NCBI GenBank assembly: GCA_029834535.1
Contig: JAQMWT010000132.1
Location: 1-25,039, forward strand
Source: Chrysophaeum taylorii
Taxonomy: Eukaryota; Sar; Pelagophyceae; Pelagomonadales; Pelagomonadaceae
DNA length: 25,039 nt
Reading direction: 5' to 3'
The notes beneath the pieces are model-generated. The model was not told where the DNA came from. It made no database searches and saw only the letters and a program-made list of their open reading frames with translations. Made by a program: the position numbers and the translations under genes. Below are positions 18,690-25,039 of the stretch, piece after piece (position 1 is the stretch's first letter; each line of letters starts with the position of its first letter).

Positions 18690-19835
18690 TGTTCGAAATT
18701 TGATCACACCAAATTGAATGCCTCCAAGTTTGACCATACAAACGCATCAACATGCGAACACTCGCAGAACAACATATACAAACATGGCCTGCGCAAGACA
18801 ACGCTGATACCACGCTGTTTCGTCGCCCGAGATTATTCGGATGCGCCTTATTAGTTCGATGTTTATGACAGACTACAGCGAACGATCCCGGTTCGTCATC
18901 TCGTGCCTTTAGCGGATGACACTGTTGCAGATGTCTATCAAACGCATATGCCGAGAAGAGCCGCCTGACAGACTGAATAACTAACTAACTAACTTCAGAC
19001 CTCTCCCGAGCATGGGAGCCAGGCCGGACCGGCAGGAGCCGGTGCGGAATCACAGAGGCAAATCACGCAGTTGTGGGGCAGAGGCGAGGGACGAGGACGG
19101 ACTCGTTGATGGTGGACCGCCACTGCGCGGTCTTGTGCGAGGTCGTGCAAAGCGTCGTAGGCCGCGGACGTGTTGGTCCACGAACAATCGACCTGTCCGT
19201 CGCGCTCTGCCCAACCGAGCGAACCCCATCCCAACACGGACTTTCCGGGTGCTAACCGGCCAGCGAGCCGCCTGACTTGCCCTCCATAAAGCCCTTGATG
19301 AGGACCGACACGGCCTCGCAGAAGTGCTTCGCGCGATAGCTGGATCTTTGTCGGCAAGAAGGTTCGGAGCAGGTGTGCCTTTTAGCACACGTGACGGTAT
19401 TTTCTACTTGCACATCACAACGAGCAGCACGCACATAAACGCTGCATCTTGCATATAGCACTTGAACGACAGCGCTGTCGCGCTGTAGACCATGTTGTAC
19501 ACGCCGTCAACTTGCCGCCCGTGTCGAACATCATCTGCTGCAAGTCGGCCTCGAGAACACACCTGCTGAACTTGGCATCTTGGTCAGATCGAGTAAAGTG
19601 GAGCCTCGTATTTGCGCGCTCTGAGCTGCGACAGCGTACTCGGCGATCTCTCATAGTCGTTTACCTTCGCCTGGGCACGCGACTTCTTGTTTTCTTTCTC
19701 GGCGTCGTGGTCAACCGACGTCGGCGTGTTACCACCACGCTCCCGCTCGACCTGAGCGAAGCCCGCATCGATACCGTGTTCGTTTCGAAGTCGAAGGACG
19801 ATCCGGAGTCACAGCGCGACGTGCAGAACCGCTGA
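18690..19835 (-). pseudogene. Decayed minus-strand coding stretch inside the AAGTTTGRTCA element, part 1
   Basis: From about 19760 downward, minus-strand text reads REKENKKSRAQAKVNDYERS, CVLEADLQQMMFDTGGKL, VYNMVYSATALSFKCYMQDA, KGTPAPNLLADKDPAIAR, HFCEAVSVLIKGFMEGKSGG and LGWGSLGWAERDGQVDCSWT in alternating frames. A separate stretch without stops (about 18990-18670) reads FSAYAFDRHLQQCHPLKARD and VVCHKHRTNKAHPNNLGRRN. Stops and indels mark a pseudogene. It lies upstream (in its own direction) of the 17890-18650 stretch, and both may be one former gene. No family recognised. Confidence 0.45.
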
Positions 19836-19984
19836 AAGCTTGATCACGGCGGGCCTTGTTTTGTCATCGAACCGTATGTTTGCTCTCTAAGAGTACAAGT
19901 TTAGTCAACCAAGAGACGGATTGACCAAACTTAAGTGACCAAACTTGTTGAAGGTTTACGGTGACCAAACTTATACGGTGGTTG

Positions 19985-20480
19985 GAAACTTGACTTTTCC
20001 CTTATTATTATTGTTAGTCTGTGGGGGACGGATATCGATCGCGCTGCACCTGGGGAGCGCGACCGGAGCAAATGACAAGAGAACACGCGGAGTTGACTAC
20101 CTGCCTCTGCCTGCGGCGAGACCACGCTGCTGTGTTCGTGGACGGAACCACCGGCTCAGACATCAAAACGGAGAGAACATCGGAGCCGAAATAAAGGGAC
20201 CGTGACTTCCTGCCTGCAGCGCCTCTTTTATTATTGGCTTCGTACCAAAAATACCGGTGTGTGCTCGGCTTTTCTTCTTCACCGACGGCGGCTTTTCCCG
20301 CCGGACTTTGGAGCTCAAGAATGGACTATATTAACAATGACGATGCGTGTCAACAACAATTTACGTGCTCTTTTTTTTGGGGGGGGGTGAAAGACGGCAG
20401 GGAGCGCTGACTTTGTATGATGCGCTGCATCCGGCTTGGTGCTGGGGAAAATAGTAGTCCTTATTACTGTCGCGAGCGAG
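19985..20480. other. Gene-free spacer between the element and the satellite array
   Basis: No coding frame or RNA gene could be supported. A T8G9 tract lies at 20371-20387. The last ten bases before the array, CGCGAGCGAG at 20471-20480, are the reverse complement of the CTCGCTCGCG that precedes ACCTATTATC in the other monomers. Confidence 0.6.
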
Positions 20481-23400
20481 CGACCTATTATCGCTCGCAA
20501 AGTCTTCATTCAGACACCATGCGGCAAGTAGCACGCTGAAGAAGTCTCATGGGGTTGAGACCATCCGCGATGTGATGTGCGCGCAAGCCTCTCCCAGGTG
20601 GCAAACCAGTGGGTAACTTACTTCGCGCTGATCTGGCCTTCTAGCTAGACCCTACCCCCTCGCTCGCGACCTATTATCGCTCGCAAAGTCTTCATTCAGA
20701 CAACATGCGGCAAGTAGCACGCTGAAGAAGTCTCATGGGGTTGAGACTATCCGCGATGTGATGTGCGCGCAAGCCTCTCCCAGGTGGAAAAGCAGTGGGT
20801 AACTTACTTCTCGCTGATCTGGCCTTCTAGCTAGACCCTACCCCCTCGCTCGCGACCTATTATCGCTCGCAAAGTCTTCATTCAGACACCATGCGGCAAG
20901 TAGCACGCTGAAGAAGTCTCATGGGGTTGAGACCATCCGCGATGTGATGTGCGCGCAAGCCTCTCCCAGGTGGCAAACCAGTGGGTAACTTACTTCTCGC
21001 TGATCTGGCCTTCTAGCTAGACCCTACCCCCTCGCTCGCGACCTATTATCGCTCGCAAAGTCTTCATTCAGACACCATGCGGCAAGTAGCACGCTGAAGA
21101 AGTCTCATGGGGTTGAGACCATCCGCGATGTGATGTGCGCGCAAGCCTCTCCCAGGTGGCAAACCAGTGGGTAACTTACTTCGCGCTGATCTGGCCTTCT
21201 AGCTAGACCCTACCCCCTCGCTCGCGACCTATTATCGCTCGCAAAGTCTTCATTCGGACACCATGCGGCAAGTAGCACGCTGAAGAAGTCTCATGGGGTT
21301 GAGACCATCCGCGATGTGATGTGCGCGCAAGCCTCTCCCAGGTCGCAAACCAGTGGGTAACTTACTTCGCGCTGATCTGGCCTTCTAGCTAGACCCTACC
21401 CCCTCGCTCGCGACCTATTATCGCTCGCAAAGTCTTCATTCAGACACCATGCGGCAAGTAGCACGCTGAAGAAGTCTCATGGGGTTGAGACCATCCGCGA
21501 TGTGATGTGCGCGCAAGCCTCTCCCAGGTGGCAAACCAGTGGGTAACTTACTTCTCGCTGATCTGGCCTTCTAGCTAGACCCTACCCCCTCGCTCGCGAC
21601 CTATTATCGCTCGCAAAGTCTTCATTCAGACACCATGCGGCAAGTAGCACGCTGAAGAAGTCTCATGGGGTTGAGACTATCCGCGATGTGATGTGCGCGC
21701 AAGCCTCTCCCAGGTGGCAAAGCAGTGGGTAACTTACTTCTCGCTGATCTGGCCTTCTAGCTAGACCCTACCCCCTCGCTCGCGACCTATTATCGCTCGC
21801 AAAGTCTACATTCAGACACCATGCGGCAAGTAGCACGCTGAAGAAGTCTCATGGGGTTGAGACCATCCGCGATGTGATGTGCGCGCAAGCCTCTCCCAGG
21901 TGGCAAACCAGTGGGTAACTTACTTCTCGCTGATCTGGCCTTCTAGCTAGACCCTACCCCCTCGCTCGCGACCTATTATCGCTCGCAAAGTCTTCATTCA
22001 GACACCATGCGGCAAGTAGCACGCTGAAGAAGTCTCATGGGGTTGAGACCATCCGCGATGTGATGTGCGCGCAAGCCTCTCCCAGGTGGCAAACCAGTGG
22101 GTAACTTACTTCGCGCTGATCTGGCCTTCTAGCTAGACCCTACCCCCTCGCTCGCGACCTATTATCGCTCGCAAAGTCTTCATTCGGACACCATGCGGCA
22201 AGTAGCACGCTGAAGAAGTCTCATGGGGTTGAGACCATCCGCGATGTGATGTGCGCGCAAGCCTCTCCCAGGTCGCAAACCAGTGGGTAACTTACTTCGC
22301 GCTGATCTGGCCTTCTAGCTAGACCCTACCCCCTCGCTCGCGACCTATTATCGCTCGCAAAGTCTTCATTCAGACACCATGCGGCAAGTAGCACGCTGAA
22401 GAAGTCTCATGGGGTTGAGACCATCCGCGATGTGATGTGCGCGCAAGCCTCTCCCAGGTGGCAAACCAGTGGGTAACTTACTTCGCGCTGATCTGGCCTT
22501 CTAGCTAGACCCTACCCCCTCGCTCGCGACCTATTATCGCTCGCAAAGTCTTCATTCAGACACCATGCGGCAAGTAGCACGCTGAAGAAGTCTCATGGGG
22601 TTGAGACTATCCGCGATGTGATGTGCGCGCAAGCCTCTCCCAGGTGGCAAAGCAGTGGGTAACTTACTTCTCGCTGATCTGGCCTTCTAGCTAGACCCTA
22701 CCCCCTCGCTCGCGACCTATTATCGCTCGCAAAGTCTTCATTCAGACACCATGCGGCAAGTAGCACGCTGAAGAAGTCTCATGGGGTTGAGACCATCCGC
22801 GATGTGATGTGCGCGCAAGCCTCTCCCAGGTGGCAAACCAGTGGGTAACTTACTTCTCGCTGATCTGGCCTTCTAGCTAGACCCTACCCCCTCGCTCGCG
22901 ACCTATTATCGCTCGCAAAGTCTTCATTCAGACACCATGCGGCAAGTAGCACGCTGAAGAAGTCTCATGGGGTTGAGACCATCCGCGATGTGATGTGCGC
23001 GCAAGCCTCTCCCAGGTGGCAAACCAGTGGGTAACTTACTTCTCGCTGATCTGGCCTTCTAGCTAGACCCTACCCCTCGCTCGCGACCTATTATCGCTCG
23101 CAAAGTCTTCATTCAGACACCATGCGGCAAGTAGCACGCTGAAGAAGTCTCATGGGGTTGAGACCATCCGCGATGTGATGTGCGCGCAAGCCTCTCCCAG
23201 GTGGCAAACCAGTGGGTAACTTACTTCTCGCTGATCTGGCCTTCTAGCTAGACCCTACCCCTCGCTCGCGACCTATTATCGCTCGCAAAGTCTTCATTCA
23301 GACACCATGCGGCAAGTAGCACGCTGAAGAAGTCTCATGGGGTTGAGACCATCCGCGATGTGATGTGCGCGCAAGCCTCTCCCAGGTCGCAAACCAGTGG

Positions 23401-25039
23401 GTAACTTACTTCTCGCTGATCTGGCCTTCTAGCTAGACCCTACCCCCTCGCTCGCGACCTATTATCGCTCGCAAAGTCTTCATTCAGACACCATGCGGCA
23501 AGTAGCACGCTGAAGAAGTCTCATGGGGTTGAGACCATCCGCGATGTGATGTGCGCGCAAGCCTCTCCCAGGTGGCAAACCAGTGGGTAACTTACTTCGC
23601 GCTGATCTGGCCTTCTAGCTAGACCCTACCCCTCGCTCGCGACCTATTATCGCTCGCAAAGTCTTCATTCGGACACCATGCGGCAAGTAGCACGCTGAAG
23701 AAGTCTCATGGGGTTGAGACTATCCGCGATGTGATGTGCGCGCAAGCCTCCCAGGTGGCAAACCAGTGGGTAACTTACTTCTCGCTGATCTGGCCTTCTA
23801 GCTAGACCCTACCCTCGCTCGCGACCTATTATCGCTCGCAAAGTCTTCATTCAGACACCATGCGGCAAGTAGCACGCTGAAGAAGTCTCATGGGGTTGAG
23901 ACCATCCGCGATGTGATGTGCGCGCAAGCCTCTCCCAGGTGGCAAACCAGTGGGTAACTTACTTCTCGCTGATCTGGCCTTCTAGCTAGACCCTACCCCG
24001 CTCGCGACCTATTATCGCTCGCAAAGTCTTCATTCAGACACCATGCGGCAAGTAGCACGCTGAAGAAGTCTCATGGGGTTGAGACCATCCGCGATGTGAT
24101 GTGCGCGCAAGCCTCTCCCAGGTGGCAAACCAGTGGGTAACTTACTTCTCGCTGATCTGGCCTTCTAGCTAGACCCCCCCCTCGCTCGCGACCTATTATC
24201 GCTCGCAAAGTCTTCATTCAGACACCATGCGGCAAGTAGCACGCTGAAGAAGTCTCATGGGGTTGAGACCATCCGCGATGTGATGTGCGCGCAAGCCTCT
24301 CCCAGGTGGCAAACCAGTGGGTAACTTCTCGCTGATCTGGCCTTCTAGCTAGACCCTACCCCTCGCTCGCGACCTATTATCGCTCGCAAAGTCTTCATTC
24401 AGACACCATGCGGCAAGTAGCACGCTGAAGAGTCTCATGGGGTTGAGACCATCACGATGTGATGTGCGCGCAAGCCTCTCCCGGTGGCAAACCAGTGGTA
24501 ACTTACTTTGCGCTGATCTGGCCTTCAGCTAGATACCCTCGCTCGCGACCTATTATCGCTCGCAAAGTCTTCATTCAGACACCATGCGGCAAGTAGCACG
24601 CTGAAGTCTCATGGGGGTTGAGACCATCCGCGATGTGATGTGCGCGCAAGCCTCTCCAGGTGGCAAACCAGTGGGTAACACTACTCGCGATCTGGCCTTC
24701 CTAGACCCTACCTAATCGCGACCTATTATCGCTCGCAAAGTGGCATTCAGACACCATGCGGCAAGTAGCACGCTGAAGAGTCTCATGGGGTTGAGACCAT
24801 CCGCGATGTGATGTGCGCGCAAGCCTCCCAGGTGGCAAACCAGTGGGTAACGCTTCTCCATGATCTGGCCTTAGACCCTACCCTCGCTCGCGACCTATTA
24901 TCGCTCGCAAAGTCTTCATTCAGACACCATGCGGCAAACACGCTGAAGAGTCTCATGGGGTTGAGACCATCCGCCCATGTGGATGTGCGCGCAAGCCTCT
25001 CAGGTGGCAAACCAGTGAATTGGCACTTATCGCACGATC
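20481..25039. repeat. Satellite array, about 25 tandem copies of a 186-bp monomer
   Basis: Monomers counted from CGACCTATTATCGCTCGC start at 20481, 20667, 20853, 21039, 21225, 21411, 21597, 21783, 21969, 22155, 22341, 22527, 22713, 22899, 23084, 23269, 23455, 23640, 23822, 24005, 24189, 24370, 24546, 24719 and 24891 (last one cut by the window end). The first thirteen periods are exactly 186 bp; later ones shrink to 172. Copies are nearly identical on the left and progressively diverged on the right. Diagnostic variants recur every five monomers (930 bp) in the left half. Each monomer holds a GTCTCA/TGAGAC hairpin. Although 186 is divisible by three, no long open frame runs across the array. 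Centromeric or subtelomeric satellite is the likeliest nature; this is inference. Confidence 0.97.

Larger units (their letters stand above)
17536..19972. mobile_element. Transposon-like segment bounded by AAGTTTGRTCA subterminal repeats
   Basis: The 11-bp motif AAGTTTGGTCA/AAGTTTGATCA occurs directly at 17536, 17549 (one change), 17645, 17671, 17693 (variant), 17714 and 17727. It is inverted at 17762 and, partially, at 17783. Direct variants recur at 18676-18736 and 19897, and perfect inverted copies TGACCAAACTT lie at 19922, 19936 and 19962. The first copy follows CCGTC and the last precedes TATACGG, so both ends read CCGT-x(1-3)-AAGTTTGGTCA outward-in. Such clusters are typical transposase-binding subterminal repeats of DNA transposons. 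No target-site duplication could be fixed. An alternative is two elements: a ~260-bp palindromic MITE (17536-17792) and a second unit ending at 19972. Confidence 0.6.

Noticed and set aside
9951..20420. Shared 12-mer GCTGACTTTGTA near 9951 and 20406
   Set aside because: Flanking bases do not align, so it is probably coincidence.
20640..20660. ACCCTACCCCCT in the monomer as telomeric repeat
   Set aside because: It occurs once per 186 bp and is not a tandem CCCTAA-type array.
20481..25039. Array considered as CRISPR
   Set aside because: The whole 186-bp unit is repeated without unique spacers, and the genome context is eukaryotic.
20481..25039. Array considered as tandem 5S rRNA, snRNA or spliced-leader genes
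   Set aside because: No recognisable 5S core, Sm site or spliced-leader sequence was found in the monomer; GGTTGAGACC only loosely resembles a pol III B box.

Overview
The window looks like nuclear DNA of a photosynthetic eukaryote with a complex plastid, most likely a stramenopile alga; this is inference. Three lines support it. The HCF136/Ycf48 gene begins with a signal-peptide-like leader followed by a Ser-rich stretch and a twin-Arg lumen signal, as expected for a secondary plastid. A second gene carries an N-terminal domain that I recall from many diatom and other stramenopile predicted proteins. Introns are few and short (211 and 39 nt). There are no bacterial-type operons.

Layout, left to right. 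(1) 1-4440: a decayed Ty1/copia retrotransposon on the + strand (protease-like fragment, GAG-pre-integrase, integrase, reverse transcriptase, RNase H), broken by frameshifts. One break is a 29-bp tandem duplication; an in-frame 18/21-bp minisatellite lies between integrase and RT. (2) 4554-5940: HCF136/Ycf48 photosystem II assembly factor, two exons. (3) 6415-8352: a single-exon protein with the stramenopile-type domain and a long low-complexity tail. (4) 8353-15370: about 7 kb of accessory DNA with decayed coding stretches: an OTU-protease-like relic (+), an unidentified relic with four in-frame amber codons (-), a Helitron-type Pif1 helicase relic (-), duplicated CCAAT-like modules, a perfect 22-bp palindrome and an interspersed 17-20 bp repeat family. 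(5) 15371-17476: an intact, probably secreted and heavily glycosylated, glycosidase-like protein with a 39-nt intron. (6) 17536-19972: a transposon-like segment bounded by many copies of an 11-bp AAGTTTGRTCA motif, direct on the left and inverted on the right, enclosing decayed minus-strand coding sequence. (7) 20481-25039: a satellite array of about 25 units of a 186-bp monomer, with a five-monomer (930-bp) higher-order period in its left half and progressive shortening toward the right edge.

The three intact genes share no obvious pathway; they are islands between transposon debris and a satellite array. The strongest candidates for undescribed biology are the satellite with its higher-order structure and conserved hairpin, the element with AAGTTTGRTCA ends, and the domain protein at 6415-8352. 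I could run no searches; family names rest on motif recognition.
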